Positions 16,508 through 25,720 of a stretch of 64,000 nt of DNA are shown in pieces. The notes below the pieces were generated by a model. That model was not told the origin of the DNA and did not search any database. It was given only the letters and a program-made list of their open reading frames with translations. This DNA is from CAVOOW01 sp963697675 (GTDB taxonomy: Bacteria; Actinomycetota; Actinomycetes; JACCUZ01): NCBI GenBank assembly GCA_963697675.1, contig CAVOOW010000006.1, forward strand, positions 1,240,001 through 1,304,000, written 5' to 3'. Positions within the stretch are counted from its first letter, which is position 1, and every line of letters begins with the position of its first letter. Both the position numbers and the translations under genes were made by a program.

Positions 16508-17968
16508 GTGCCTGTTGAGACGCCCGCCCCCCGCGACGGCCTGCAAGAGGTACGGCGCCGGTTGATCGCGGAGCTGATGCGGCGTGGCGCGATCTTCGAC
16601 GAGCTCGGCCGGCGGTTCCAGGACGCCGGTCACGAGCTGGCTCTGGTGGGCGGCACCGTGCGCGACATCCTGCTCGGCCGTCCGTCACCGGACCTCGATT
16701 TCACCACCGATGCCCGGCCGGAGCAGATCACCGCGCTGCTGCGCGGTTGGGCCGACGCCTGGTGGGAGGTAGGTGCGGCTTTCGGAACGGTCGGCGGCCG
16801 CAAGGGGGACGCCGTGATCGAGGTGACGACCTACCGCGACGAGGTCTACCGGCACGACTCGCGCAAGCCCGAGGTGACTTTCGGCGACTCCCTGGAGCAC
16901 GATCTGGTGCGCCGTGACTTCGCTGTCAACGCCATGGCGGTCACGCTGCCGGAGATGACCTTCGTCGATCCGCACGACGGGCTCGGCGACATCGGGCGCC
17001 GCGTGTTGCGCACGCCGGGTCGCCCGGAGGACTCGTTCAACGACGACCCGTTGCGCATGCTGCGCGCTGCCCGGTTCTCGGCAACGCTCGGCTTCGACGT
17101 CGACCCCACCGTGGTGTCGGCCATCACCGAGATGGCCGGTCGCATCTCGATCGTGTCGGCGGAACGCGTGCGGGACGAGCTGGTCAAGCTCATCTGCGCC
17201 CCGCAGCCGCGCCGCGGCCTCACGCTGCTGGTCGACACCGGGTTGGCCGACCACATCCTGCCCGAGCTGCCGAAGCTGGCGCTCGAGATCGACGAGCATC
17301 ACCGGCACAAGGACGTCTACGAGCACACGCTCACGGTGCTCGAGCAGGCCATCGACCTCGAGGAGCCGGGCGCCGCACCCGACTTCGTGCTGCGGTTCGC
17401 CGCGCTGATGCACGACGTGGGCAAGCCCAAGACCCGTCGCTTCGAGCCCGACGGCGGGGTCTCGTTCCACCACCATGAGGTCGTCGGCGCGAAGCTGACC
17501 GCCGCCCGGATGCGGGCCTTGCGGTTCCCCAACGACGTGACCGCGGATGTCTCCCGGCTCGTCGAGCTCCACCTGCGATTCCACGGATACGGCACGGGGA
17601 CGTGGACCGACTCCGCCGTACGCCGCTATGTCGCCGATGCCGGCCCGCTGCTGGACCGCCTGCACAAGCTGACCCGGTCGGACAGCACCACCCGCAACCG
17701 ACGCAAGGCGATGCAGCTGTCGGCGGCCTACGACGACCTCGAGGAACGGATCGCCCGGCTGCGTGAGCAGGAGCAGCTGGAAGCGATCCGGCCGGATCTG
17801 GACGGCAACGCGATCATGGCCATCCTCGGGGTGCCGCCCGGTCCGGTGATCGGGCGGGCGTGGGCCCATCTGAAGGAGGTGCGTCTCGACCAGGGGCCGT
17901 TGCCACCCGAGGCGGCTGAGGCCGAGCTGCGCCGCTGGTGGGCCGACCAACCCGAGTCGCCCCCCTGA
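16508..17968 (+). CDS. cca: CCA tRNA nucleotidyltransferase
   Basis: Adds or repairs the 3' CCA end of tRNAs. The nucleotidyltransferase head domain (about 25-160) carries LVGGTVRDILLG and the catalytic DLDFTT. The RNA-binding region follows (DDPLRMLRAARFSATLGF). An HD domain is inserted near the middle (about 255-350, HKDVYEHTL, ALMHDVGKPKTR), as in actinobacterial PcnA/CCA. 486 aa. Start: GTG at 16508 (VPVETPAPRDG); the frame is open upstream across the promoter, but that part is not conserved. Confidence 0.95.
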   Translation: MPVETPAPRDGLQEVRRRLIAELMRRGAIFDELGRRFQDAGHELALVGGTVRDILLGRPSPDLDFTTDARPEQITALLRGWADAWWEVGAAFGTVGGRKGDAVIEVTTYRDEVYRHDSRKPEVTFGDSLEHDLVRRDFAVNAMAVTLPEMTFVDPHDGLGDIGRRVLRTPGRPEDSFNDDPLRMLRAARFSATLGFDVDPTVVSAITEMAGRISIVSAERVRDELVKLICAPQPRRGLTLLVDTGLADHILPELPKLALEIDEHHRHKDVYEHTLTVLEQAIDLEEPGAAPDFVLRFAALMHDVGKPKTRRFEPDGGVSFHHHEVVGAKLTAARMRALRFPNDVTADVSRLVELHLRFHGYGTGTWTDSAVRRYVADAGPLLDRLHKLTRSDSTTRNRRKAMQLSAAYDDLEERIARLREQEQLEAIRPDLDGNAIMAILGVPPGPVIGRAWAHLKEVRLDQGPLPPEAAEAELRRWWADQPESPP

Positions 17969-17987
17969 CCCCCCGCGTTGACCATGC

Positions 17988-18050
17988 GGAATCGACCACG
18001 TTCAGCATGCTGGCGGACGGTTCGCCATGCCTGCACGCCCGGCAAGGCGT
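17988..18050. repeat. GACCACGTTC palindrome family, degenerate copy
   Basis: Left arm GGAATCGACCACGTTCAGCA, then GCGGACGGTTCGCC as in the 92-bp copies at 19418, 53311 and 61595. The right half has decayed. Lies between the convergent 3' ends of cca and the MFS gene, where a terminator is expected. Confidence 0.8.
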
Positions 18051-18086
18051 CCTTTCACCTGGCACAGCAATCCGCCTCACCGGCGG

Positions 18087-19388
18087 TCACGCGAGTTCGG
18101 CGGAGGAAGTCGTGGCCGGGCTGCGGGAAGCCCGGCCGAAGACCAGGGCGGTAATCGCATAGCCGCCGGCGACAACGGCGAAGACGGCCGGAGAGTTGCC
18201 GTCGGCGGGCAGGGCCAGCGCCCCGAAGGCCGCGGCTGAGACGAAGGACACGTTGAACAGCACGTCGTAGAAGGAGAACACGCGACCCCGGTAGGCGTCG
18301 TCGATCGACTCCTGCACGATCGTGTCGACGCAGATCTTCGAGCCCTGTGCGGCGACGCCGACCACGAAGGCGCCGACGAGCAGCATCCATTCCTGTAGGG
18401 CCACGACGTAGACCGCCGACGCCGCAGCTGCGAACGCGAAGCAGGTCGTGATCCACGTCGTCTTGCGCACGCGATGGGTGATCTCAGGTGTGATCACGGC
18501 CGCGAGGAAGAAGCCGAGTCCTGATGCGGCGAACGCTGAGGCCAGTCCGGCGAGACCCGCGTCGACGTCGTCGGGGTCGTTGAAATAGCTGCGGAACAGC
18601 AGGATTCCCGAAATGGTCGAGATGCCGTAGAAGAAGCGGTGCGCGGCGATCGCCGCCAACGCCCGGCCTGCCGCTCGGTGCGTCCACACGTGGTGCGCCC
18701 CGTCGACCAACCCGCGGGCCACGCGACGTACCGCTTCTCGTGTTTGTGCCGGCTCGTCCGCGAGGTCGGGCCCCAGCAGGTCGCGGTCCATGCGAGCCGC
18801 AACCATGGCGGAGATGACGTAGCCGAGCGCTGCGACGACGATCACCTGCGCGTCGGCCGCGCTGCCCTCGCCGAAGAGTTTCTTGAGGCCGAACCCGATG
18901 CCGGCGCCGCCGATCGCGACGATCGTGCCGCTCGTGGTCGACACGCTGTTGGCCATGACGAGCTCCGCGCGTACGACGACGTGCGGCAGGGCCGCGGACA
19001 GGCCGGCGAGGAAGAACCGGTTGACCGACAGGCAGGCCAGGACTGCGACATAGAGGGTCGGGCCGGTGACCTGTGCCGCGACGAGCGCCCCGACGCCGAG
19101 CACCATCGCGGCGCGCAGCAGGTTGGAGAACACCAGAATCTGCCGGCGCCGCCATCGGTCGAGCAGGACTCCGGCGAACGGTCCGACCAGCGAATAGGGC
19201 AGCAGCAGTGTCGCGAATGCGGCCGCCACACTGGTCGCGGAGGTCTGCTTCTCCGGCGAGAAGAAGAACAGGCTGGCGAGTGCCGCCTGGAAGGCGCCGT
19301 CGGCGGCTTGCGAGGTCAGCCGGGTGCCGTAGAGCCGTCGAAAGTCACGATGACGTACGACGGCGCGCAGGTCGCCGGCAAAAGACAC
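18087..19388 (-). CDS. MFS transporter
   Basis: 433 aa, about 12 hydrophobic segments. A typical MFS loop between helices 2 and 3 is visible (FAGVLLDRWRRRQILVFSNLL). The N-terminus RAVVRHRDFRRLYGTRLTSQ is common in this drug/antimetabolite-exporter subgroup. No substrate can be assigned. Start: GTG at 19388. Same strand as ino1 but separated from it by a full 92-bp palindrome, so probably a separate transcript. Confidence 0.85.
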   Translation of the reverse strand: MSFAGDLRAVVRHRDFRRLYGTRLTSQAADGAFQAALASLFFFSPEKQTSATSVAAAFATLLLPYSLVGPFAGVLLDRWRRRQILVFSNLLRAAMVLGVGALVAAQVTGPTLYVAVLACLSVNRFFLAGLSAALPHVVVRAELVMANSVSTTSGTIVAIGGAGIGFGLKKLFGEGSAADAQVIVVAALGYVISAMVAARMDRDLLGPDLADEPAQTREAVRRVARGLVDGAHHVWTHRAAGRALAAIAAHRFFYGISTISGILLFRSYFNDPDDVDAGLAGLASAFAASGLGFFLAAVITPEITHRVRKTTWITTCFAFAAAASAVYVVALQEWMLLVGAFVVGVAAQGSKICVDTIVQESIDDAYRGRVFSFYDVLFNVSFVSAAAFGALALPADGNSPAVFAVVAGGYAITALVFGRASRSPATTSSAELA

Positions 19389-19417
19389 CCCGCCAGGCTA
19401 TGCGCCCTCCCCTGAGG

Positions 19418-19509
19418 GGAATCGACCACGTTCAGCAGGGCCGCGGACGGTTCGCAAGGCGTGCGGGCCTTGCGAACCGTCCGCCAGCATGCCGAACGTG
19501 GTCGATTCC
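19418..19509. repeat. 92-bp intergenic palindrome (GACCACGTTC family)
   Basis: Outer arms GGAATCGACCACGTTC / GAACGTGGTCGATTCC are perfect over 16 bp. Inner arms CGGACGGTTCGCAAGGC / GCCTTGCGAACCGTCCG are perfect over 17 bp. A short unpaired interval lies between them on each side and a 6-nt loop at the centre. Sits 16 nt after the ino1 stop, so it could terminate ino1. Confidence 0.92.
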
Positions 19510-19525
19510 GGAACCCGAGCTGGGG

Positions 19526-20605
19526 CTAGCGGTCGACCTCGCCGCGGATGAACTTCTCGACGAGGTCGCGCGCGGTGTCGTCGTCGTGCTGCTCGGGCGG
19601 GGACTTCATGAAGTAGGACGACGCGGAGAGCAGCGGTCCGCCGATGCCGCGGTCCAGGGCGATCTTCGCGCACCGGATGGCGTCGATGATCACACCGGCC
19701 GAGTTGGGCGAGTCCCAGACCTCGAGCTTGTACTCGAGGTTCAGCGGCACGTCGCCGAAGTTGCGGCCCTCGAGCCGGACGTAGGCCCACTTGCGGTCGT
19801 CGAGCCACTGCACGTAGTCCGACGGTCCGATGTGTACGTTGCGCGCGCTGAGCTTGTTCTCCATGTTGGACGTGACGGCCTGGGTCTTCGAGATCTTCTT
19901 CGACTCGAGGCGGTCGCGCTCGAGCATGTTCTTGAAGTCCATGTTGCCGCCGACGTTGAGCTGGTAGGTCCGGTCGAGGATCACGCCCCGGTCCTCGAAC
20001 AGCTTCGCCAGCACGCGGTGCGTGATGGTGGCGCCCACCTGCGACTTGATGTCGTCACCGACGATCGGAACGCCGGCGTCCTCGAACTTCTTCGCCCACG
20101 CGGGGGTTCCGGCGATGAAGACCGGGAGTGCGTTGACGAATCCCACGCCGGCGTCGATGGCGCACTGCGCGTAGAACCTCGCCGCGACCTCGGACCCCAC
20201 TGGCAGGTAGCAGACCAGTACGTCGACCTGTGCGTCCCGCAGGACCTGAACGACGTCAACCGGCTCCTCGTCGGACTCGGTGATCGTCTCGCGGTAGTAC
20301 TTGCCGAGCCCGTCGTGGGTGTGACCGCGCTTGACCGTGATGCCCGTGGGCGGCACGTCGGCGATCTTGATGGTGTTGTTCTCGCTCGCGAGGATTGCCT
20401 CCGCGAGGTCCTGGCCGACCTTCTTGGCATCCACGTCGAAGGCGGCGACGAACTTCACATCGCTGACGTGGTAGTCGCCGAACTGCACGTGCATGAGGCC
20501 GGGCACGCGGCCCTGCGGGTCGGCATCCTTGTAGTACTCGACGCCCTGAACCAGCGACGCGGCGCAGTTGCCTACGCCGACAATGGCCACTCGAACGGAA
20601 CCCAT
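19526..20605 (-). CDS. ino1: Inositol-3-phosphate synthase
   Basis: NAD-dependent conversion of glucose 6-phosphate to 1L-myo-inositol 1-phosphate, the first step toward phosphatidylinositol and mycothiol. NAD-binding start SVRVAIVGVGNCAASLVQGV, conserved DVLVCYLPVGSEVAARFYA, VGDDIKSQVGATITHR and the NMDFKNM region are all present. 359 aa, full length. Start: ATG with AAAGGAG upstream. padR lies 48 nt upstream on the same strand. The mycothiol-dependent-type enzyme at 54.9 kb fits a mycothiol-making host. Confidence 0.96.
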   Translation of the reverse strand: MGSVRVAIVGVGNCAASLVQGVEYYKDADPQGRVPGLMHVQFGDYHVSDVKFVAAFDVDAKKVGQDLAEAILASENNTIKIADVPPTGITVKRGHTHDGLGKYYRETITESDEEPVDVVQVLRDAQVDVLVCYLPVGSEVAARFYAQCAIDAGVGFVNALPVFIAGTPAWAKKFEDAGVPIVGDDIKSQVGATITHRVLAKLFEDRGVILDRTYQLNVGGNMDFKNMLERDRLESKKISKTQAVTSNMENKLSARNVHIGPSDYVQWLDDRKWAYVRLEGRNFGDVPLNLEYKLEVWDSPNSAGVIIDAIRCAKIALDRGIGGPLLSASSYFMKSPPEQHDDDTARDLVEKFIRGEVDR

Positions 20606-20653
20606 GCGTTGCTCCTTTGATCTGACTCGGTTGTTGATCGTGCTCGGGCGAAG

Positions 20654-21235
20654 CTAGGTAGTGCGGTCTGCGGGGTGCTCGATGGTGCTGGTGTCCTGGC
20701 GCTCGCTCTCGATGAGCTCGTTGAGCCACCGGACCTCACGCTCGACGGACTCGAGCCCGTGGCGCTGCAGCTCGAGGGTGTAGCTGTCGACGCGCTCCCG
20801 GGTTCGCGCCAGCGCCGAGCGGAACCCGTCGATGCGCTCCTCGAGACGCGACCGGCGCCCTTCGAGAATGCGCATCCGGGTGGCCGCGTCGGTGCGGGCG
20901 AAGAAAGCGAAGTGCACGCCGAAACCGTCGTCCTCCCAGGAGGACGGGCCGCTCTCGGCGACGAGCTCCTGGAACCTTTCCTTACCCTCGGCTGTGAGCC
21001 GGTAGACGATGCGCGACCGTTTTCCTGCCAGCGGCGCGGCAGCCCCGGCGACCTCCTCGGCGATCCAGCCCGCCTGCAGCAGGGTCTTCAGGCACGGGTA
21101 GAGCGATCCGTAGGAGAAGGCACGGAACGATCCGAGGACCGCGTTGCAGCGCTTGCGCAGCTCGTATCCATGCATCGGGCTCTCGTGCAGGATGCCGAGG
21201 ACGGCGAACTCCAGAACGACTGGCCGCTTGGCCAT
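20654..21235 (-). CDS. PadR-family transcriptional regulator
   Basis: 193 aa. N-terminal winged helix (about 1-85: LEFAVLGILHESPMHGYELRKR, FSYGSLYPCLKTLLQAGWI) and a C-terminal helical dimerisation part typical of PadR family members. Linked to ino1 in many actinobacteria (Rv0047c next to Rv0046c ino1 in M. tuberculosis). It probably represses itself and ino1 through the AT-rich repeated site just upstream (21257-21289). The ligand is unknown. Confidence 0.92.
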   Translation of the reverse strand: MAKRPVVLEFAVLGILHESPMHGYELRKRCNAVLGSFRAFSYGSLYPCLKTLLQAGWIAEEVAGAAAPLAGKRSRIVYRLTAEGKERFQELVAESGPSSWEDDGFGVHFAFFARTDAATRMRILEGRRSRLEERIDGFRSALARTRERVDSYTLELQRHGLESVEREVRWLNELIESERQDTSTIEHPADRTT

Positions 21236-21256
21236 CCGCCCTCCCTCCAGAGTTCA

Positions 21257-21289
21257 CCCGATATATCGAGTCGATACATCGAGACGATA
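21257..21289. promoter_or_regulatory. Triple CGATA-type operator between padR and DUF5318
   Basis: CGATATATCGAG, TCGATACATCGAG and ACGATATG follow each other within 33 bp, an AT-rich island in GC-rich DNA directly upstream of padR. Likely PadR autoregulatory site overlapping the promoters of padR-ino1 and possibly the divergent DUF5318 gene. Confidence 0.6.
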
Positions 21290-21427
21290 TGCAGAGATCG
21301 GCCGATCGGCAAGTCGAAGCGCGAAATCGCTCGCCGGTGCCGGCGGCGGTCCTGGTCGTCCACGGGCGGGGAATCTTCCGTCAGCAACAGCAAACGGCGG
21401 CGGCCCACGTCGCCGTACGCTTGACGG

Positions 21428-21841
21428 GTGTGGTCCCAGCGGGCGGTGATCGACTACTCCCTGGCGCGGCGGGCGACGCTCACCGAGCTGTTCACGCGTG
21501 GGGTGACCTCCCTGGACGACGCGTGCGACGCCCACCCCTACCTGCTGCGGGCGGCGCGCTTCTACGGGGAGCCGACCCGCCAACCGTGCCCGGTCTGCCG
21601 GCGCGTGAACCTGACCCATGTGACCTACGTCTACGGCGACGAGCTCGGCCAGTACTCGGGACGCATCAAGTCGACCACGGAGCTCGAGGCGATGGCCCGC
21701 GAGCACGGGGAGTTCAAGGTCTATGTCGTCGAGGTCTGCCAGGAATGTTCATGGAACCACCTGGCCCTCTCCTACGTCCTCGGTGATGGGACCCCGCGCA
21801 AACCGCCACGTCGGCGGCACACCGTGGAGGACGACGACTAG
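21428..21841 (+). CDS. DUF5318 family zinc-ribbon-like protein
   Basis: 137 aa. Two Cys pairs, CPVC (about 57-60) and CQEC (about 99-102), suggest a zinc ribbon. The conserved core VTYVYGDELGQYSGRIKS and CSWNHLALSYVLG match the family found directly before ponA in actinobacteria (Rv0049 before ponA1 in M. tuberculosis). The function is unknown; the constant linkage to the bifunctional PBP suggests cell-wall synthesis. Start: GTG at 21428. Confidence 0.85.
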   Translation: MWSQRAVIDYSLARRATLTELFTRGVTSLDDACDAHPYLLRAARFYGEPTRQPCPVCRRVNLTHVTYVYGDELGQYSGRIKSTTELEAMAREHGEFKVYVVEVCQECSWNHLALSYVLGDGTPRKPPRRRHTVEDDD

Positions 21842-21978
21842 GCCAGATCGGGACGCCGAGGCAGGAGTTGGACGATCGCAACGATGGAAGCCGACTGAGC
21901 AGGCGCTTGGGAGGGTAGGTCTCCGGTCGCCGTTAGGCTGGGCAGTCGCCCGCGCCCTACCCGCCGCGAGACCACGAC

Positions 21979-24138
21979 GTGAAACCCGCCGACTGGGGCA
22001 GCACCAGCTTCAGTGATCCCCACGACCGGACGAGGACAGTGAGAGTCGACTACCCACGCCAGGCACACGACGGCTTCCGTCGCTTCATCCCCTCCTTCCG
22101 GCAGCTGCTCGCGCTCGGACTGATCGGCTTCCTCATGCTGGTGGCGGCCTTCAGCGTCGCTTACGCCAAGACGAGCATCCCCACCCCGAACGAGATGGTC
22201 AGCGCGCAGACGACGGTCGTCTACTTCCACGACGGCAAGCATGAGATCGGGCGGTTCGGCAGCCAGAACCGGATCAACGTCAACCTCGACCAGGTGCCCG
22301 ACTTCGTGCAGAAGGAGGTGATCGCGGCCGAGGACCGGTCGTTCTACCGGAACAAGGGGATCTCGCCGACGGGCATCGCCCGAGCGTTCTGGAACAACCT
22401 TCGGACCGGCTCGACCCAGGGCGGGTCGACGATCACCCAGCAGTACGCGAAGAACGCGTACCTGTCGCAGGAACGCACGTACACCCGCAAGCTGAAAGAG
22501 TTCTTCATCGCCGTCAAGCTCGCCCGGCGCGATGACAAGGACAAGATCCTGCAGGACTATCTCAACACGATCTACTTCGGCCGCGGCGCCTACGGCATCC
22601 AGACGGCCTCGCAGGCCTACTTCGGCAAGGACGTCAGCCAGCTCACCATCGCCGAGGGTGCCGTGCTGGCCTCCGTGATCCGGTCCCCGGCCGGCTACGA
22701 CCCCGTCGCGCATGCCGACCGGCTGGAAGGCCGGTTCAACTACGTGCTGGACGGCATGGTCAGTGAGAAGTGGCTCTCCCCGACGCAGCGCGAGGGCCTC
22801 CAGGTGCCTCCGACGGTGGCGAAGGGCAAGCCCAAGGGCGGCACCAACTACTTCCTCATGGACACGGTCCGCAAGGAGCTCAAAGCGAAGGGGTTCACCG
22901 ACGCCGAGATCGACCTCGGTGGCTTCAAGGTGATCACGACGTTCGACAAGCGCTCGCAGACGGCGGCCGTGAAAGCGGTGCGCCAGGAGCGCCCGACGAT
23001 CAAGGCGAAGGGCGTGCACATCGGTCTGTCGGCGGTGGAGGCAGGCACGGGCCGGGTCATCGCGATGTACGGGGGTGAGACCGCGGGCAATCTCAACGAA
23101 GCGACTCAGGCTCGCATCCAACCGGGCTCGGCCTTCAAGGCGTTCGCGCTCTCGGGGGCGCTCCAGGACGACATCAGTCTCAAGAGCCGGTTCCAGGGCA
23201 CCAGCCCCTACAAGGTCCCGGGGACGGACGCTGAGGTCAACAACGAGTTCAATCAGTCGTACGGCGCGAACGTCGACCTCGTCAAGGCAACCGAGGACTC
23301 CATCAACACGGCCTACGTCGACCTGGCGGTGCAGATGGGACCGCAGAAGGTCGTCGACGCGGCTATCGCCGCGGGCATTCCCGAGGACACGCCGGGGCTG
23401 AACGCCAACCCGGTCGTACCCCTCGGGACGGCCTCGGTGCACAACATCGACATGGCCAGCGCCTACTGCACCATCGCGGCGCAGGGCCAGCAGTCGGCAT
23501 GGCACACGGTCGACGAGGTGAAGACGCCGAACGGCGGCACGCGTTACAAGGCAGCGCCGAAGAAGACACGCGTCTTCCCGAAGGACGTCATGGCCGACGC
23601 GACCTATGCGTTGCAGCAAGTCGTGCGCAGTGGCACCGGCACGGAGGCGGAGAAGCTCGGCCGACCGGCGGCAGGCAAGACCGGCACCGCGGCGCTGCGA
23701 CCCGACACGACGACCTCGGCCTGGTTCGTCGGCTTCACCCCGCAGCTGTGCGCAGCGGTCGACTTCTACAAGGGCACCGGCAGGGCCGACCTCGACGGCG
23801 TCGGCGGGTTGCCGACGTTCTTCGGCGGTGAATACCCGGCGCGCATCTGGACGGCGTTCATGACCGCGGCGATGGAGGGCAAGAAGGTCGAGGACTTCCC
23901 GCCGCGCGCCGACGTCGGCCAGACACTGAACCCGAAGCCGACCAAGAAACCGACTCCCACGCCGACACCGACGACGCCGACACCGACGCCGACGCCGACG
24001 ACGACCACGCCGACACCGAGCGAGTCGCCGACGTTGACTCCGTCGACTCCGAGCCCGTCCGACACGCTCACCGTGTCGCCGTTGGGTCAGGATGCGTCAC
24101 CAGGTCGTCCTGCACACAGCAGCGACGGCGAGCCATAG
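21979..24138 (+). CDS. ponA: Bifunctional penicillin-binding protein (PBP1 type)
   Basis: 719-aa membrane-anchored glycosyltransferase/transpeptidase polymerising and cross-linking peptidoglycan. Membrane helix at about 40-62. The GT51 domain (about 85-260) has the catalytic EDRSF and GGSTITQQYAKN. The transpeptidase domain (about 345-620) has SAFK (SxxK), SIN (SxN) and KTGT. The last 80 residues are a Pro/Thr tail. Start: GTG 21979; a GTG at 22039 (VRVDYPRQAH) with AGGA close by is an alternative. Its TAG overlaps the GTG of the next gene by one base. Confidence 0.95.
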   Translation: MKPADWGSTSFSDPHDRTRTVRVDYPRQAHDGFRRFIPSFRQLLALGLIGFLMLVAAFSVAYAKTSIPTPNEMVSAQTTVVYFHDGKHEIGRFGSQNRINVNLDQVPDFVQKEVIAAEDRSFYRNKGISPTGIARAFWNNLRTGSTQGGSTITQQYAKNAYLSQERTYTRKLKEFFIAVKLARRDDKDKILQDYLNTIYFGRGAYGIQTASQAYFGKDVSQLTIAEGAVLASVIRSPAGYDPVAHADRLEGRFNYVLDGMVSEKWLSPTQREGLQVPPTVAKGKPKGGTNYFLMDTVRKELKAKGFTDAEIDLGGFKVITTFDKRSQTAAVKAVRQERPTIKAKGVHIGLSAVEAGTGRVIAMYGGETAGNLNEATQARIQPGSAFKAFALSGALQDDISLKSRFQGTSPYKVPGTDAEVNNEFNQSYGANVDLVKATEDSINTAYVDLAVQMGPQKVVDAAIAAGIPEDTPGLNANPVVPLGTASVHNIDMASAYCTIAAQGQQSAWHTVDEVKTPNGGTRYKAAPKKTRVFPKDVMADATYALQQVVRSGTGTEAEKLGRPAAGKTGTAALRPDTTTSAWFVGFTPQLCAAVDFYKGTGRADLDGVGGLPTFFGGEYPARIWTAFMTAAMEGKKVEDFPPRADVGQTLNPKPTKKPTPTPTPTTPTPTPTPTTTTPTPSESPTLTPSTPSPSDTLTVSPLGQDASPGRPAHSSDGEP

Positions 24139-25533
24139 TGCCCGACAGGATGGACGCCGTCGCCCCTTCGCGCGACGACGACCTCGTACGCCTCGGTAGC
24201 GAGGTGATCGGCGGCCCACTCGGTCACCACGCCCGCACCGACTTGCATCGGTGGTGGACGCCGATGCGAGTCGTGCTCGTCCTGGTCTTCGCAGTGAGTG
24301 CCCTCGGTGTCATCAGCAAGCAGCCGTGCCGGGCCGACGGCTGGACCGCTCCCGCGCAGTACACGCACGCGTGCTACAGCGACATACCGGCGCTCTACTT
24401 CGCGCGCGGGCTTGCGGATGGTCAGTTCCCCTACATCGACCAGCCGCGTGCGGAGCAGGTCGAGTATCCCGTGCTGACCGGGCTCGCGATGTGGATGACG
24501 GCGAAGCTGGTGCCGTCCCACGACAGCCCGACGAAGCGCGCGCGCTGGTACTTCGACCTCAACGTGATCGCCCTCGCGGTGGCGCGCCGCGGTGGCCGCC
24601 GCGGCAACGCTGCGCACCGCCGGGCGGCGCCCGTGGGATGCGGCGCTGTTCGCGGGCGCGCCGATGCTCGCGCTGACCGGCACGATCAACTGGGACCTGT
24701 ACGCCGTCGCGCTGCTCGCCCTGGGGATGCTGGCGTGGTCGCGCGAACGGTCCTTGGCCGCGGGTGTCCTGATCGGTCTCGCCGCGGCCGCGAAGTTCTA
24801 TCCGCTGTTCATCCTCGGACCGTTGCTCGTGCTCTGCCTGCGTGCGGGGAAGATGCGCGAGTTCTACGTCGCGCTCGGCGGCGCGGTGGTCGCGTGGCTG
24901 GCGGTCAACCTGCCCTTCATGCTGGCCGACTTCGACGGTTGGTCGCGCTTCTACGTGCTGAGCCGGGAGCGAGGCGTCGGCTTCAGCTCGATCTGGTTCG
25001 TGCTGAGCCAGCAGGGCTACACGCTGTCGGAGTCGCGTCTCAATCTGGTGGCCGGAAGTCTGTTCGTGCTGGCCTGCGCGGTGATCGCGGCACTGGCCCT
25101 GCGGGCGCCGCGGCGCCCGCGACTGCCGCAGCTCGTGCTGCTGGTCGTGGCCGCATTCCTGTTGACCAACAAGGTCTATTCACCGCAGTACTTGCTGTGG
25201 CTCATCCCGCTCGCCGCCCTGGCGCGACCGCGATGGCGCGACCTGCTGATCTGGCAGGCCGGCGAGGCGATCCACTTCGTCGGCATCTGGATGCTGATCG
25301 CGGGCTACCCGCCAGGCAACGCGAATCGCGCGCTGGGTGAGGACGGCTATGACGTCACCGTTCTCGCGCACATCGCGGGGACTGTGTGGCTGATGGCCAT
25401 GGTCGTGCGCGACATCCTCCGCCCCGAGAACGACCCCGTACGCCTCGATGGCTCCGACGACCCCGCCGGTGGTGTCCTCGACCACGCCCCCGACGCCTTC
25501 CCCGCCGCGAGCCGATCCCCGGCCGTCAGTTGA
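24138..25533 (+). pseudogene. GT87-type (DUF2029) polytopic glycosyltransferase, frameshifted
   Basis: Matches in position Rv0051, the polytopic protein after ponA1 in M. tuberculosis, which belongs to the polyprenyl-phosphate-mannose-dependent GT87 type. Frame 1 from the GTG at 24138 gives the first 150 residues (one helix, then WYFDLNVIALAVA). Frame 2 resumes at about 24592 (TLRTAGRRPWDAALFAGAPM) and continues through many membrane helices to TGA at 25531-25533. Joining them needs removal of one base in GCGCGCCGCGG near 24580-24592. Either a real frameshift or a sequence error. The stop codon lies inside a palindromic repeat. Confidence 0.8.
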
Positions 25534-25611
25534 CCACGTTTGGTAGGCGGGGCGTCGCGTCAGCAGGCATGCACGCCTGCTGAGCGCGACAGTTCGCCTC
25601 GTGAGGCGGTT
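25527..25611. repeat. CAGTTGACCACGTTTGG palindromic element, left copy
   Basis: Begins CAGTTGACCACGTTTGGTAG, with an inner hairpin TCAGCAGGC / GCCTGCTGA. Its first 33 bp (25527-25559) are a perfect inverted repeat of 26808-26840, and the rest is similar too. Contains the stop codon of the preceding gene. Confidence 0.88.
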
Positions 25612-25720
25612 CGCGGTTCGTGCGGCCACCGGGTTTCCACAGCCGCCGTCATGTGGGCGACGGGCAGGTGGCCTGTGTACAGCCGAGTTCGGTGCCTTCG
25701 TACGCGGCACCCTCGTCCAG

